NCBI RefSeq assembly: GCF_019635455.1
Contig: NZ_JAHBZJ010000001.1
Location: forward strand, 248,001 to 312,000
Reading direction: 5' to 3'
DNA: 64,000 nt
Source: Sphingomonas sp.
Lineage (GTDB): Bacteria > Pseudomonadota > Alphaproteobacteria > Sphingomonadales > Sphingomonadaceae
Shown: positions 26,425 to 37,017 of the stretch, in pieces
Layout: every line of letters begins with the position of its first letter
Position numbering within the stretch: the first letter of the stretch is position 1
Position numbers and translations under genes: made by a program
Notes under the pieces: generated by a model
Database searches by the model: none
What the model was told of the DNA's origin: nothing
What the model saw: the letters and a program-made list of their open reading frames with translations, nothing else

Positions 26425-27468
26425 TCAGCGCAGAAAAACCGGCATCGCGCCGCTCGCCCGATAGGCGGTCAGGTCCGCGCGAAGCTGCCTTGCCCGATCG
26501 GCCTGTCCCGATGCGTCGAGCATCGCCACCAGATCCGCGCCGACCGCCGCAACGCGATCGTCCTCCCGCCAGGACTGGAACATCAGCTGGCGCAACAGCG
26601 CACGATCGGTGCGGATCGCGTCGGAGAGGCGATCGCCGCCCTGCGCCGCGAGCGCGCGCGCCAGCCCGTGCGTCGCCCGCGCGCGCACCACGCTGATGAC
26701 GATCGGCCGCGGCATCGCCGACAACAGCGCCTCGAACCCCCGCCGGGCGGCCGCCGCGTCACCGGCGGCCAGCAATGCCTCGGCCGCCTGAAGCTGCCTT
26801 TGCCAGTCCGCATCGGAATTGCGGCCATATTCATATGCGGTGCGGATCAGGGCGAGCAACTGCCCCCGGCGCTCCGCGAACATCCGCCGGTCGCGTTCAT
26901 AGGCCTCGTCCCGACTGCCCTGCGGGTGTCGATTGCGGAACGAGGTGGCGATGCCGAGCGCACCCGCGGCCAGCGCATATGCCTCGTCCGCGCGTCCGAT
27001 CCGCCGGAGCCTGGTGATCGTTCCGTCCAGATATCCACCGAAAAACGGTTCCTCGTCCTCTGCCAGGAGATCCACGGGACTTCGCCCGCGTTGCACGCTG
27101 ATCGCGGCGGACCAATAGGCGCGCGTGCTCTGCTCGGACGGGCCGCGCACCCGCTCCTCAAACGCGGCCGCGCGCGCGAAGGCGTCGCGGGAAACGGACC
27201 GGAAATCGGCGCTTCGGGTCGGAATTTCGCCGGCGCCCTCATAGGCCGCGGCGACCGCTTCATCGACGCGACGCTGCCGCGCCAGATTTTCGGCGAGTTC
27301 CATCCAGCGTTCGAACCGGGTGGCGTCGAGGTCCATCTCGACATCCTCCGGCGAAATCGCGGCGATCTGCTTGCGGAGCGCCTGCTCCTGCGCACGCAGC
27401 GGCGTCTGGGCCGCCTGCACGGACGTCGCGCCGACCAGCAGCGCCAGCATCAGAAAAACCCGCCCCAT
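26425..27468 (-). CDS. Secreted helical-repeat protein
   Basis: About 347 residues from ATG 27468 (MGRVFLMLALLVGATSVQA), a clean signal peptide with cleavage near AQT. The mature part is Ala/Arg-rich helices resembling degenerate TPRs (AYALAAGALGIA, LQAAEALLAAGDAAAARRGFEALL). No named family. Probably periplasmic. It follows the rnr gene's 5' region on the same strand and may be transcribed together with it. Confidence 0.6.
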   Translation of the reverse strand: MGRVFLMLALLVGATSVQAAQTPLRAQEQALRKQIAAISPEDVEMDLDATRFERWMELAENLARQRRVDEAVAAAYEGAGEIPTRSADFRSVSRDAFARAAAFEERVRGPSEQSTRAYWSAAISVQRGRSPVDLLAEDEEPFFGGYLDGTITRLRRIGRADEAYALAAGALGIATSFRNRHPQGSRDEAYERDRRMFAERRGQLLALIRTAYEYGRNSDADWQRQLQAAEALLAAGDAAAARRGFEALLSAMPRPIVISVVRARATHGLARALAAQGGDRLSDAIRTDRALLRQLMFQSWREDDRVAAVGADLVAMLDASGQADRARQLRADLTAYRASGAMPVFLR

Positions 27469-27522
27469 GCCGCGATCGTGGCGCGGCATTGCGGGCGGGT
27501 CAATCGGCGCGATACTATGCGA

Positions 27523-27891
27523 TCAGCGCAGGATGCGGATAATCGATTCGATCAGGCGCGTCGTGCGATCGACCGCATAGACGCTGCCGTCGCGATAGAC
27601 ATAGTAATTGCCCGGATCATAGGCATGGCGCTGGCGGTAATAGCGCGGCAGCGACTGATAGCGGGTCCAGCCCGAATAGCCGGACGGCACGTAATAGCCG
27701 CGCGACCATCCATATTTCTTTGCCTGGCCGGGGGGCATGCAGCCATTGTGCTTCTTCGCCAGCCCCGGGGGACAGCCGCGCTCCGCCTTCATCGCATGAT
27801 GCTTGCCCGGCCCCCCGCGCTTGCCGGGATCGGCCAGTGCGGGCGTGGCGGCGAGGGCGGCGGCGGCCGCAGCGAAAATCATCAGTTTCAC
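27523..27891 (-). CDS. RcnB/CigR-like periplasmic protein
   Basis: 122 residues from a GTG at 27891 with GGGAG upstream; this start gives a good signal peptide (KLMIFAAAAAALAATPALA). The mature part has the Pro-rich CPPGLAKKHNGCMPPGQAKK motif found in CigR-like small proteins and ends with YYVYRDGSVYAVDRTTRLIESI, the RcnB-like C-terminal pattern. Function of such proteins is poorly known. The Tyr/Gly-rich middle is low complexity. Confidence 0.6.
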   Translation of the reverse strand: MKLMIFAAAAAALAATPALADPGKRGGPGKHHAMKAERGCPPGLAKKHNGCMPPGQAKKYGWSRGYYVPSGYSGWTRYQSLPRYYRQRHAYDPGNYYVYRDGSVYAVDRTTRLIESIIRILR

Positions 27892-27956
27892 GAGGTCACT
27901 CCCGTTCCTTGTCACGGACAAAGAACCGGGCAGCGCAGCCTGGGTTCCCCGCGCCC

Positions 27957-29489
27957 CTAATAGGCGCGCGCGACCAGGATACGCTCGACCGCCGGCGCGC
28001 CGGTGAAGATGCAGGATCCGGTGGCCGGGGCCGCATCGGCCGGAACGTTGCGGAAGGTGAGTTTCAGCGCTTTCAGACGCTCGACCACCTTGTCCAGATC
28101 GGCGCCGCCGGGGCGCGCCCATTCCACCTCGACCCAGCCGGGAGATTTTCCGGCGCTCTCGAAATAGGCTTCCAGCCCGGCAAAGTCGGTGACGTCCCGC
28201 ACGATATTGTCCTGCATGCGCGTGCGGGCCTGATCGAACAACGCGGCCTGGACCGCTTCGAGCCGCCCCACCGCGTCACCCAGAAACGCATCGCGTGCGA
28301 CGATCGCCGAGTTGAGCTTGCCATCCTCGCGGTAAAGGTCGGTACGGATCGTCACCGAGACATTGCCGCCCGCCATGTCGCGTCCGCCGACCTCGACCAC
28401 GATCGGCGCGCCCTTCTTGATCCAGCCCCAGCGCTTGGTAACCGCCTTGACCGGCTTGAGATCGAGCAGCGCGCGCACCGGCTCGCCAAATGCCGACTGG
28501 CTCGCCAGTTCGCGCTGGATCGCCTTGCAATAGTCGATCAGCGCGGCGTCCTCGTCAGTGTCGCGCAGCATCGGCACGATGACGATCTGCCACGGCGCGA
28601 TACGCGGCGGCACGCGCAGGCCGTCATCGTCGCCATGCGTCATGATCAGGCCGCCGATCATCCGCGTCGACATGCCCCAGCTGGTGGTCTGGGCCAGTTC
28701 CTGCTGCCCCTCCGAATTCTGGAACTTGATGTCCTGCGCCTGGCTGAAGGTGGTGCCCAGGAAGTGCGAGGTGCCGGCCTGAAGCGCCTTGCCGTCCTGC
28801 ATCATCGCCTCGATGCTGTAGGTCGATACGGCGCCGGGAAACCGTTCATTCTCCGGCTTTTCGCCGGCGACCACCGGCATCGCCACGCATTCCTCGGCAA
28901 AGCTGCGATAGACTTCCAGCATCTTGAGCGTCTCTTCGCGCGCCTCCTCGACGCTCGAATGGGCGGTATGCCCCTCCTGCCACAGGAATTCGGCGGTGCG
29001 CAGGAACATGCGCGTCCGCATTTCCCAGCGGACCACGTTCGCCCATTGATTGATGAGCACCGGCAGGTCGCGCCACGACTGGACCCAGCGGCTGAACGCG
29101 GCGCCGATCACCGTTTCCGACGTGGGCCGCACGACCAGCGGCTCCTCCAGCTTCGCCTCGGGATCGGGGATCATCTTCCCGTCCTTCTGGATCAGCCGGT
29201 GATGCGTGACGACCGCCATTTCCTTGGCGAAGCCATCGACATGCTCGGCCTCCTTCTCGAAGTAGGAAAGCGGGATGAACAACGGAAAATAGCAGTTTTC
29301 ATGCCCCGTCGCCTTGATCCGGTCGTCGAGCAACCGCTGAATCCGTTCCCAGATGCCATAGCCCCATGGCCGGATGACCATGCACCCGCGCACGCCGCTC
29401 TCCTCGGCCATGTCGGCCTCGGTGATGACGGTCTGATACCATTGGGCGAAGTCGCCTTCGCGGGTGACGTTGAGCGCATGCTTGATCAT
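27957..29489 (-). CDS. proS: Proline--tRNA ligase (short type without editing insertion)
   Basis: 510 residues. Class II synthetase: motif 2 RWEMRTRMFLRTAEFLWQEGH, TSWGMSTRMIGGLIMTHGDDDGLRVPP as the motif 3/ATP region, and a C-terminal tail ending in VERILVARAY. The roughly 180-residue editing domain found in E. coli ProS is missing; this short form is normal in alphaproteobacteria. The gene is divergent from the DMT transporter. Confidence 0.93.
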   Translation of the reverse strand: MIKHALNVTREGDFAQWYQTVITEADMAEESGVRGCMVIRPWGYGIWERIQRLLDDRIKATGHENCYFPLFIPLSYFEKEAEHVDGFAKEMAVVTHHRLIQKDGKMIPDPEAKLEEPLVVRPTSETVIGAAFSRWVQSWRDLPVLINQWANVVRWEMRTRMFLRTAEFLWQEGHTAHSSVEEAREETLKMLEVYRSFAEECVAMPVVAGEKPENERFPGAVSTYSIEAMMQDGKALQAGTSHFLGTTFSQAQDIKFQNSEGQQELAQTTSWGMSTRMIGGLIMTHGDDDGLRVPPRIAPWQIVIVPMLRDTDEDAALIDYCKAIQRELASQSAFGEPVRALLDLKPVKAVTKRWGWIKKGAPIVVEVGGRDMAGGNVSVTIRTDLYREDGKLNSAIVARDAFLGDAVGRLEAVQAALFDQARTRMQDNIVRDVTDFAGLEAYFESAGKSPGWVEVEWARPGGADLDKVVERLKALKLTFRNVPADAAPATGSCIFTGAPAVERILVARAY

Positions 29490-29574
29490 GGCGCGGGCCG
29501 ATAGCGCGTCGCGCGCGCGCCGTCACCCCGCTTCGCCGCTTGCGGCGCATTGCGGCTGCGCCTAGGCGGTTGCG

Positions 29575-30513
29575 ATGACGTCCGACCGCATCATGCTGGG
29601 CCTTGGCCTGCGCCTGCTCGCGGTGCTGACGCTATCGACGATGAGCGCGGTGCTGAAACTGGCCGCCGCGCATGGCGCGAACCTCGCCGAAATCCTTCTG
29701 TTCCGGCAATTGTTCGCGCTTCCCCTGCTGGTCGCGTGGATCGCGATCGGCCCGGGGCTGGGAACGATTCGCACGCGGCGGTTCGGCCTGCACCTGTCGC
29801 GGACCGCGGTCGGTCTGACCGGCATGGTGTTCAACCTTGGCACCGTCATGGTGCTGCCGCTCGCCGAAGCGACGACCTTTGGCTATACGGTGCCGATCTT
29901 CGCGACGATCCTGGGCGCGCTGGTCTTGCGCGAACCCACCGGCTGGCACCGCTGGGCGGCGGTGCTGGTGGGATTTGCCGGCGTGTTGATCGTGACCCAG
30001 CCGGGCGGCACGCACATCCCGCTGTTCGGTGCCGCGATCGGCCTGATCGCCGCGCTGTTCGTCGCCATCGTCGCGATCCAGCTGCGGCACATGAGCAAGA
30101 CCGAACTGCCGACCACGACGGTCTTCTGGTTCTCGCTGCTGTCGGTGCCGCCACTGGCGATCGCCTATCCGTTCTTCGCCCAGATGCACGATTGGCAGAC
30201 GTTCGGCCTGTTGATCCTGATCGGGGTGATCGGCGGCGCGGGGCAGCTCGCGCTCACCGCGGCGCTGCGCTTTGCGCCGGTATCGACCGTGGTGCCGATG
30301 GATTATTCCAGCCTGATCTGGGCGACGATGTATGGCTGGCTGATCTTCGGCGTTCTGCCGGGCATATGGACCTGGGTCGGCGCGCCGGTCATCATCGCCA
30401 GCGCGCTCTACATCGCCTGGCGCGAACGGCGGCTGGGTCTTGCGCGGACCGGCCCGATCATCGCCCCCGGGGAGGACCCCCAGGACCCCGTCATCGCCGA
30501 TAGACGAGGATGA
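29575..30513 (+). CDS. EamA/DMT-family transporter
   Basis: 312 residues with about ten hydrophobic helices and the duplicated EamA repeat. Motifs: LPLAEATTFGYTVPIF near the end of repeat 1, FGVLPGIWTWVGAPVIIASALYIAWRE at the end of repeat 2. Such inner-membrane exporters carry amino acids or metabolites; substrate not predictable. It converges on the DUF938 gene with 23-bp overlap. Confidence 0.85.
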   Translation: MTSDRIMLGLGLRLLAVLTLSTMSAVLKLAAAHGANLAEILLFRQLFALPLLVAWIAIGPGLGTIRTRRFGLHLSRTAVGLTGMVFNLGTVMVLPLAEATTFGYTVPIFATILGALVLREPTGWHRWAAVLVGFAGVLIVTQPGGTHIPLFGAAIGLIAALFVAIVAIQLRHMSKTELPTTTVFWFSLLSVPPLAIAYPFFAQMHDWQTFGLLILIGVIGGAGQLALTAALRFAPVSTVVPMDYSSLIWATMYGWLIFGVLPGIWTWVGAPVIIASALYIAWRERRLGLARTGPIIAPGEDPQDPVIADRRG

Positions 30514-31117
30514 GATTGTTTGCCGGCATCTCGATCAGCCGGTCGAATGTCAGCCCGCTATCCCTCGCGGCTTCGGTCACATCGGCCACCTCGCGCAGCC
30601 CCCAGCGTGGATCACGCGCGCGCAACGACTGGTCGAACGCCAGGTTCGACGCGGCGGTCGGCACGTCCGCGCGACGATAGGGACCATAAAGGATCAGCGG
30701 CGCCCCGGCGGGCAGCAACCGCGCCGACCCGGCCAGCAGTCCCAGCGTCGCCGCCCACGGGCTGATATGCACCATGTTGACGCACAGGATCGCATCGGCC
30801 GCACCGACCGGCCAGCCGCACGCCCCGGCATCGATGGCGAGCGGCGGCGCGACATTGTCCAGCCCCGCGCACCACGACGCGATCGAGGCGCGCGCACCGG
30901 GATCGGGATCGCTCGGCTGCCAGTGCAGCTGCGCAAAGCGCTGCGCCAGAAAGGCGCAATGCTCGCCGCTCCCGCTCGCGATCTCCAGCACCGTGCCGTG
31001 CCGGGGCAGCAGCGTGGCCAGTTCGTCGGCGATGGCATCCCGGTTGCGCAGCGTCGCGGGGGCGTGTTTGCGCACTGCGCTCCCCTCTTCCGCGACGATC
31101 CAGGGCGTATCGCTCAC
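30491..31117 (-). CDS. DUF938 SAM-dependent methyltransferase-like protein
   Basis: 208 residues. A class I methyltransferase fold: VLEIASGSGEHCAFLAQRF (motif I), WQPSDPD, AILCVNMVHISPW (motif IV), LYGPYRR. This is the usual DUF938 pattern. Substrate unknown. Overlaps the upstream DUF1453-like gene by ATGA. Confidence 0.8.
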   Translation of the reverse strand: MSDTPWIVAEEGSAVRKHAPATLRNRDAIADELATLLPRHGTVLEIASGSGEHCAFLAQRFAQLHWQPSDPDPGARASIASWCAGLDNVAPPLAIDAGACGWPVGAADAILCVNMVHISPWAATLGLLAGSARLLPAGAPLILYGPYRRADVPTAASNLAFDQSLRARDPRWGLREVADVTEAARDSGLTFDRLIEMPANNLILVYRR

Positions 31118-31632
31118 CCCCGCCGCGCCAGATCGATCAGCCGGCGTGCGCGCAGATACATCTCGACCCGCGTCGCGACGACCAGCCCCAGTGCGAAAGC
31201 GATCAGCACGTCGCTGATTGTCGTCGCGCCAAGATGCAGCCAGCTTTCGCTATAGGCCGCGACCTCTCGTGCGGTCGTGCGGATCACGATCAGCGCGAGG
31301 AGGAACAGCAGGGCAGCCGGTGAGCCGCGCTGGCTGACGCCATGGGTTTCGGGATCGACGTTGATGTCCATGAACTTGCCGCGCTGCCACCCCAGCCCCG
31401 CGCCGATGGCGAGCGCGACCGCGCAGACCGCCCAGACCATCGGCGAGGGCGGCGCACTCCAGAACAGCGCGCCGGCCATCACCAGCAAAAGCGCCGGGAC
31501 GATCCAGAGCAGGTTGATATTGAGTCGCCGCTCGCGACGCATCCGTCGCCAGCGAAGCGCAAAGACGATCAACACCACCCCGGCGCTGATCGCATATCCC
31601 ATCCATCCGGCCTGTGGCGGCGGCTGTGTCAT
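31114..31632 (-). CDS. CcdC/DUF1453-like membrane protein
   Basis: 172 residues with about five TM helices. LGWQRGKFMDINVDPETHGVSQRGSP resembles the CcdC/DUF1453 core. Overlaps and presumably co-translated with the DUF938 methyltransferase. Function of the family is not known. Confidence 0.55.
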   Translation of the reverse strand: MTQPPPQAGWMGYAISAGVVLIVFALRWRRMRRERRLNINLLWIVPALLLVMAGALFWSAPPSPMVWAVCAVALAIGAGLGWQRGKFMDINVDPETHGVSQRGSPAALLFLLALIVIRTTAREVAAYSESWLHLGATTISDVLIAFALGLVVATRVEMYLRARRLIDLARRG

Positions 31633-31738
31633 GACCCGATCCCGATCCCCATGCGATTGCGGGCGACGGACCCAGATCGATCGCGCGCCCTCGCTACCGC
31701 TTCAAGCCGGTTTTTCGGCGGCCGTCCACTGCGATCGC

Positions 31739-32086
31739 CTAACGCGGGGCGCAGGCCGTGCGGTCGCCCGCCTTGCACCGTGCCACCAGCGCTTCATATT
31801 CGGCCTGTTGCCGGGCGACATCGGCGCGCCACTTCGCCATTTTCGCCTCGTAATCCGCCTTTTGCCGGGCAACATACATGTCATAGTCGGATTGCCGGTC
31901 GAGATTGGTCTTGGCCACCCGATCGGCTTCCTCGCGGTCGCGCTGTTTCTGTCGGTCGTACAGCGCCTGCGCCTCCATCCGGTCGGCATCCGCCTCCGCC
32001 TTGGGAATGCGCGGGTCGTAGCTTTGCGCGAGCGCCGGCGTGGCGATCAACGCGATCAGCGCGGCGGTCAGGGTCGTCCGGATCAT
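31739..32086 (-). CDS. Secreted coiled-coil protein
   Basis: 115 residues from ATG 32086: signal peptide MIRTTLTAALIALIATPALA, then a charged helix rich in Ala/Glu/Arg/Gln that could form a long coiled coil (DREEADRVAKTNLDRQ...EAKMAKWRADVARQQAEYE), and two Cys near the C-terminus (RCKAGDRTACAPR). Periplasmic; no named family. Confidence 0.6.
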   Translation of the reverse strand: MIRTTLTAALIALIATPALAQSYDPRIPKAEADADRMEAQALYDRQKQRDREEADRVAKTNLDRQSDYDMYVARQKADYEAKMAKWRADVARQQAEYEALVARCKAGDRTACAPR

Positions 32087-32157
32087 GAGCGTCTCCACAG
32101 ACCGGCACCCTGCCGGCGCGAAAAATCTAACCCGAAACGATCCCCGCGAAAACTGAC

Positions 32158-33726
32158 TTATTCCGCCGCCTCGGCCTGTGCCGGCTCCTTCCACACCAGC
32201 ACCGGCTTGCGCGCGGCCTGGGTCTCGTCGAGCCGGCGGCGCGGCGCGAAATGCGGTGCGGACTTGAGCGCCTGATCCCCCGCCTTCGCCCGCTCGGCGA
32301 CCGAACGGAACGCACCGATGAACTGGTCCAGCGCCGCCTTGCTCTCGGTCTCGGTCGGCTCGACCAGCATCGCGCCATGCACGACCAGTGGGAAGTAGAC
32401 CGTCATCGGGTGATAGCCCTCGTCGATCAGCCCCTTGGCGATGTCGAGCGTCGAAAAGCCCTCCGGCAGGCCCTTGTCGCTGAAAATCGCCTCATGCATG
32501 CACGGCCCGCTCTTCGCGAACGGCGCGTCGAGCACATCCTCCAGCGCGCGCAGCACGTAATTGGCGTTGAGCACCGAATCCTCGGCAACCTGCTTCAGCC
32601 CGTCGGCGCCATGGCTCAGGATATAGGTCAGCGCACGCGTGAACATGCCCATCTGACCGTGGAACGACACCATGCGGCCAAAGGTGGCGGCGTGATGTTC
32701 CTCGGCGGTTTCCTCCTCGACCAGCGCGAACCCGTCGCCGCGCTTTTCGACAAAGGGCAGCGGGGCATAGGGGGCCAGCGCCTGCGACAGCACGACCGGC
32801 CCCGATCCCGGCCCGCCACCGCCATGCGGGGTGGAAAAGGTCTTGTGCAGATTGATGTGCATCGCATCGACACCCAGGTCGCCCGGACGCACCCTGCCGA
32901 CGATCGCGTTGAAATTCGCGCCGTCGCAATAGACATAGCCGCCGGCGGCGTGGACCGCGTCGGAAATGGTCTTCAGTTCGCGCTCGAACAGGCCACAGGT
33001 GTTCGGATTGGTGATCATCACCCCCGCGACATCCGGCCCCAGCCGTGCCTTGAGCGCATCGACATCGACGCGGCCATCGGGCGTTGCCGGAATATCCTCG
33101 ACCGCGAAGCCCGCGAACGCGGCGGTCGCCGGGTTGGTGCCGTGCGCGCTTTCCGGCACCAGAATGACCCGCCGATCCTCGCCGCGTGCTTCGAGTGCCG
33201 CCTTGATGCACAGGATTCCGCACAGCTCGCCATGCGCACCCGCCTTGGGCGACATCGCGACCGAATGCATGCCGGTCAGCGTGACCAGCCAGTGCGCGAG
33301 CTGATGGATCACCTCGAACGCGCCCTGCACCGTATCGACCGGCTGCAACGGATGGATGTCGGCAAAGCCGGGCAGCCGCGCCATCCGCTCGTTGAGGCGC
33401 GGATTGTGCTTCATCGTGCAGCTGCCGAGCGGGAACAGGCCAAGGTCGATGGCGTAGTTCTGACGGCTGAGGCGCGTGTAGTGGCGCACCGCCTCCGGCT
33501 CGCTCAGGCCCGGCAGGCCGATGTCGCGATTGCGGTCGAGGCCGCCGAGGCGCGACGCGGTCTTCGGCGCGTCGGCGAAATCGACGCCGGTGGTGTCAAG
33601 CGAACCGATCTCAAAGATCAGCGGCTCCTCAAGCATCAGCGCGCGGTTGCCGGTAAAGGTCGCATTGTCGCTGCGGCGTTCGGGGCTCATTTCGGGGCGC
33701 CAGCCGGACTGGTTGATCGTGCTCAT
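32158..33726 (-). CDS. gcvPB: Glycine dehydrogenase (decarboxylating) subunit 2
   Basis: 522 residues. P-protein beta half of the glycine cleavage system. PLP lysine K295 lies in [21 protein letters not shown] (read [13 protein letters not shown]). Other motifs: [33 protein letters not shown]. Its start overlaps the stop of gcvPA (ATGA). With the other three Gcv proteins it turns glycine into CO2, ammonia and methylene-THF. Confident. Confidence 0.96.
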   Translation of the reverse strand: MSTINQSGWRPEMSPERRSDNATFTGNRALMLEEPLIFEIGSLDTTGVDFADAPKTASRLGGLDRNRDIGLPGLSEPEAVRHYTRLSRQNYAIDLGLFPLGSCTMKHNPRLNERMARLPGFADIHPLQPVDTVQGAFEVIHQLAHWLVTLTGMHSVAMSPKAGAHGELCGILCIKAALEARGEDRRVILVPESAHGTNPATAAFAGFAVEDIPATPDGRVDVDALKARLGPDVAGVMITNPNTCGLFERELKTISDAVHAAGGYVYCDGANFNAIVGRVRPGDLGVDAMHINLHKTFSTPHGGGGPGSGPVVLSQALAPYAPLPFVEKRGDGFALVEEETAEEHHAATFGRMVSFHGQMGMFTRALTYILSHGADGLKQVAEDSVLNANYVLRALEDVLDAPFAKSGPCMHEAIFSDKGLPEGFSTLDIAKGLIDEGYHPMTVYFPLVVHGAMLVEPTETESKAALDQFIGAFRSVAERAKAGDQALKSAPHFAPRRRLDETQAARKPVLVWKEPAQAEAAE

Positions 33727-35081
33727 GCCAGCACCTCCTCAAGCGCGGCGGCAAGGGTTTCGACGTCCTCCGCAGTGGTGGTTTCGGTGACCGCGACGAC
33801 AAGGCCGTTGGCGAGCACGTCCTCCCCCGGATAGAGCCGTCCGAGCGATACGCCGGCCAGGATACCCCGGTCCGCCAGTTCGCGCACCACCGGTCGCGCC
33901 TCCCTCGACAGCTTGAGCGTGAATTCGTTGAAGAAGGTCGGGGTCACCAGCTCGACCCCCGGCACGCTGGCCAGCCGGTCGGCGGCGGCGCACGCGCCGG
34001 CATGGTTGAGCGCGGCGAGCTGCCGCAGCCCCTTCTCGCCCAACAACGTCATATGGATCGACCACGCCAGCGCGCACAGCACCGAACTGGTACAGATGTT
34101 CGATGTCGCCTTCTCGCGCCGGATATGCTGCTCGCGCGTCGAGAGCGTCAGCACGAAGCCACGCTTGCCCTCCGCGTCCACCGTCTCGCCGGTGAGGCGG
34201 CCCGGCATCTGGCGGACATATTTGTCCTTGCATCCGAACAGGCCGACATAGGGTCCGCCGAACTGAAGGCCAACGCCGATCGATTGCCCCTCGCCCACCA
34301 CGATGTCCGCGCCCATCTCGCCCGGCGACTTGATCGCCCCCAGCGCCACCGGCTCCGTCACCACCGCCACCAGCAGCGCCTTCTTCGCCTGACACGCGGC
34401 GGCGAGGCCGGAAAGGTCGGCGATGCGACCGAGAATGTCGGGATACTGCACGACGACACATGAGGTTTCGTCGTCGATCATGCCGATCAGGTCGTCTATA
34501 TCGGGTTCGGCGATCAGCGCCGGCGTCGCGGTGACCAGCGTGTCGCCGGTATATTTCGCCATCGTGTTCGCGACCGACACATAATGCGGGTGAAGCCCGC
34601 CCGACAGGATCGCCTTGGCCCGCTTGGTGATCCGGCGCGCCATCCCGATCGCCTCCCAGCAGGCGGTCGATCCGTCGTACATCGACGCGTTGGCGACATC
34701 GGTCCCCAGCAGGCGCGCGACCTGCGTCTGGAATTCGAACATCACCTGAAGCGTACCCTGCGCGATTTCCGGCTGATACGGCGTATAGGCGGTCAGGAAC
34801 TCGCCGCGCTGGATCAGGTGATCGACGCTCGCGGGGACATGGTGCCGGTACGCGCCGCAGCCGATGAAGAAGGGCGCCTCCCCCGCCGACAGATTCTTGC
34901 CCGCCAGCTTCGACATATGCCGTTCAACCGCCAGTTCGCTGGCATGCATCGGCAGCCCGTCGATCGGGCCGGACAGGCGGGCGCTTTCGGGGACGTCCGC
35001 GAACAGGTCGTCGATCGCGGCGGCGCCGACCGCGGCGAGCATCGCCTGCCGGTCGGAGGGCGTCAGGGGAAGGTAGCGCAA
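33723..35081 (-). CDS. gcvPA: Glycine dehydrogenase (decarboxylating) subunit 1
   Basis: 452 residues from a TTG at 35081 (MRYLPLT..), chosen because GGAG sits about 7 nt upstream; the longer in-frame ATG start at 35105 would add MASGRRID. Motifs: [36 protein letters not shown] (read as YTPYQPE), [17 protein letters not shown] and TSVLCALA. It forms the alpha2beta2 P-protein with GcvPB and carries no PLP lysine itself. Confidence 0.95.
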   Translation of the reverse strand: MRYLPLTPSDRQAMLAAVGAAAIDDLFADVPESARLSGPIDGLPMHASELAVERHMSKLAGKNLSAGEAPFFIGCGAYRHHVPASVDHLIQRGEFLTAYTPYQPEIAQGTLQVMFEFQTQVARLLGTDVANASMYDGSTACWEAIGMARRITKRAKAILSGGLHPHYVSVANTMAKYTGDTLVTATPALIAEPDIDDLIGMIDDETSCVVVQYPDILGRIADLSGLAAACQAKKALLVAVVTEPVALGAIKSPGEMGADIVVGEGQSIGVGLQFGGPYVGLFGCKDKYVRQMPGRLTGETVDAEGKRGFVLTLSTREQHIRREKATSNICTSSVLCALAWSIHMTLLGEKGLRQLAALNHAGACAAADRLASVPGVELVTPTFFNEFTLKLSREARPVVRELADRGILAGVSLGRLYPGEDVLANGLVVAVTETTTAEDVETLAAALEEVLA

Positions 35082-35114
35082 ATCAATTCTCCGGCCACTG
35101 GCCAAAAACCAGAC

Positions 35115-35146
35115 CCGTCACCCCGGCGTCGCGCCGGGGATGACGG
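35115..35146. repeat. Intercistronic GC palindrome
   Basis: CGTCACCCCGGCG-TCG-CGCCGGGGATGACGG, a 13-bp arm palindrome between gcvH and gcvPA. It is of the mobile CGTCA-CCCCGG..CCGGGG intergenic type found in many alphaproteobacteria and could attenuate transcription or stabilise gcvH mRNA. Confidence 0.65.
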
Positions 35147-35153
35147 CACGAAA

Positions 35154-35525
35154 TCACAGCTTGCTGACGAAATCCGCGTATTTCGCCTCGTCCATCAGGC
35201 CGTCCAGCTCGCTGGCGTCGCTCAGCGTCATCTTGAAGAACCAGCCCTCGCCCTCCGGGTCCTCGTTCACCAGCGCGGGATTGTCGTCGAGATCGGCATT
35301 GCCCTCGATCACCGTGCCGCTGACCGGGGCATAGACGTCGCTCGCCGCCTTCACGCTCTCGACCACGGCGGCGTCGTCGCCCTTGCTCACCTGCTTGCCC
35401 TCGTCGGGCGTCTCGACGAACACGATGTCGCCCAGCTGGCTCTGCGCATAGTCGGTGATGCCGACCGTGGCGGTATCGCCGTCGACATCGATCCACTCAT
35501 GATCTTCAGTGAAATAACGGCTCAT
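35154..35525 (-). CDS. gcvH: Glycine cleavage system H protein
   Basis: 123 residues. Lipoyl carrier that shuttles the aminomethyl group between the P, T and L proteins. The lipoyl Lys is K59 in [18 protein letters not shown]-terminus [12 protein letters not shown] and [13 protein letters not shown] are typical. 15 nt after gcvT. Confidence 0.97.
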   Translation of the reverse strand: MSRYFTEDHEWIDVDGDTATVGITDYAQSQLGDIVFVETPDEGKQVSKGDDAAVVESVKAASDVYAPVSGTVIEGNADLDDNPALVNEDPEGEGWFFKMTLSDASELDGLMDEAKYADFVSKL

Positions 35526-35539
35526 TTCGCTGCTCCTGC

Positions 35540-36703
35540 CTAAATCTTGCTCTGGCGCACATAGCGGTGGGGGACGAAGGGCATGGCGACGATTTCGCCA
35601 TGATGGATCTTGCCGCGCTGGCTCAGCGTCACGCGCGTGCCGATTTCTGCTTGCCCTGTCGGGACATAGGCCATCGCGATCGGCTTCTGCACGGTCGGGG
35701 CGAAGCCGCCGCTGGTGACGCGCCCGACCTCGTTACCTTCGTCGTCCAGCACCATCGCGCCTTCGCGCACCGGCTGGCGCCCCTCGACGATCAGGCCGAC
35801 ACGGCGCTGGATCGGGCCGTTCTCGCGCTCGACCAGGATGCGCTCGGCACCGGGGAAGTTGGCCTCTTCTCGGCGCCGCTTGCTGGCGACGGCGAAATTG
35901 AGCGCGGCCATGATCGGCGTCGTTTCCGGGTCCAGGTCGTGGCCATAGAGCGGCAGATCGGCCTCAAGCCGCAGCGAATCGCGCGCGCCCAGGCCGATCG
36001 GCTTCACCTCCGGCTGCGCGGTCAGCGCATCGGCGAGCGCGGCGACGTGCTCCGCCGGCACCGAAATCTCGAACCCGTCCTCGCCGGTATAGCCCGACCG
36101 GCTGATCCACAGGCGCGTGCCGCCCCAATCGAACCGCCCGCCGCGCATGAACACCAGCGCCTCGACGCCGGGGACGATGCGGCTCAGCGCATCGACCGCC
36201 TTCGGCCCCTGCAAGGCGAGCAGCGCATGTTCATCCATGTGATTGATGTCGATTTCGTCGGGCAGATGCTCGCGAAGATGCGCGATGTCGTCCCATTTGC
36301 AGGCGCCGTTGACGACCATGTAGATACCGCCCGTGCCGGGACCGCCCTGCTCCCCGCCGGCCCAGCGCGTGAACATCAAATCGTCCAGGATTCCGCCATT
36401 TTCCGCCAGCAATAGCGAATATTTCTGGCCATCGACCTTTACCCCCGCGACATCGGCCGGGATCAGCTTCTCCAGCTCGACGTCGAGATTGTCGCCGGAC
36501 AGGAACAGCTGGCCCATGTGGCTGACATCGAACAGACCCGCCGATTCGCGCACCCACAGATGCTCGGCCATGATCCCTTCATACTGGACCGGCATCTCAT
36601 AGCCGGCAAAGGGGACCATCCGCCCCCCGCGCGCACGGTGCCACGCATCGAGCGGCAACAGGTCGAGCGTTTCGGGGGCTTCGGCTTCGGTGACGTCGCT
36701 CAA
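35540..36703 (-). CDS. gcvT: Aminomethyltransferase (glycine cleavage T protein)
   Basis: 387 residues from TTG 36703 ([13 protein letters not shown]). GGAG is 8 nt upstream and the sequence then matches homologs ([26 protein letters not shown], read as [16 protein letters not shown]). An ATG at 36754 gives a 17-residue longer form that begins right after the riboswitch and has GAGGGGG upstream; that form cannot be excluded. Motifs LFDVSHMGQ and [10 protein letters not shown] bind THF. First gene of the gcv operon. Confidence 0.95.
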   Translation of the reverse strand: MSDVTEAEAPETLDLLPLDAWHRARGGRMVPFAGYEMPVQYEGIMAEHLWVRESAGLFDVSHMGQLFLSGDNLDVELEKLIPADVAGVKVDGQKYSLLLAENGGILDDLMFTRWAGGEQGGPGTGGIYMVVNGACKWDDIAHLREHLPDEIDINHMDEHALLALQGPKAVDALSRIVPGVEALVFMRGGRFDWGGTRLWISRSGYTGEDGFEISVPAEHVAALADALTAQPEVKPIGLGARDSLRLEADLPLYGHDLDPETTPIMAALNFAVASKRRREEANFPGAERILVERENGPIQRRVGLIVEGRQPVREGAMVLDDEGNEVGRVTSGGFAPTVQKPIAMAYVPTGQAEIGTRVTLSQRGKIHHGEIVAMPFVPHRYVRQSKI

Positions 36704-36761
36704 TTTCCGCACTCCAACAGAGAATCGACGGACGGCTGCGCGTGGCAGCATCATCGCGTCG

Positions 36762-36948
36762 CCCCCTCTGTCACGGAACCTGAGAGCTTTCGCCCGGCGG
36801 ACCGGGCTTACACCTTCGGTGGCTCCCCCTTGCGGCGGAACGCTTTCCAGAGTGTCGTGGCCCCGCGCGGTCCTGGGTGCCTGAGAGATTCCGGGGCGGT
36901 TGCTCCTTCGGCGTTCCGGACCTTGCGGCCCGGAAACTCTCCCGCGCG
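36762..36948 (-). promoter_or_regulatory. Tandem glycine riboswitch (two aptamers)
   Basis: Minus strand upstream of gcvT. Aptamer 1 runs from GGGAGAG (36945-36936 region) through GCCGAAGGAGCAA and ATCTCTCAGGCACCCAGGACC. Aptamer 2 follows with GGGGGAGCCACCGAAGGTGTAAGC, AAGCTCTCAGGTTCCGTGACAGAGG. The repeated CTCTCAGG (once per aptamer) and the CCGAAGG..(U)AA core are the glycine class signature. Each aptamer binds one glycine; gcvTHP expression is the usual output. The second P1 ends in AGAGGGGGCGACGCG and could hide an SD. Nothing else was seen in 36704-37017. Confidence 0.92.
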
Positions 36949-37017
36949 TGCCTTCAGCGGTTGCCCGCTGCCGACCCCACCGGAATGGTGCGGGGCGGCG
37001 AACGAGTCAATCGCGAT

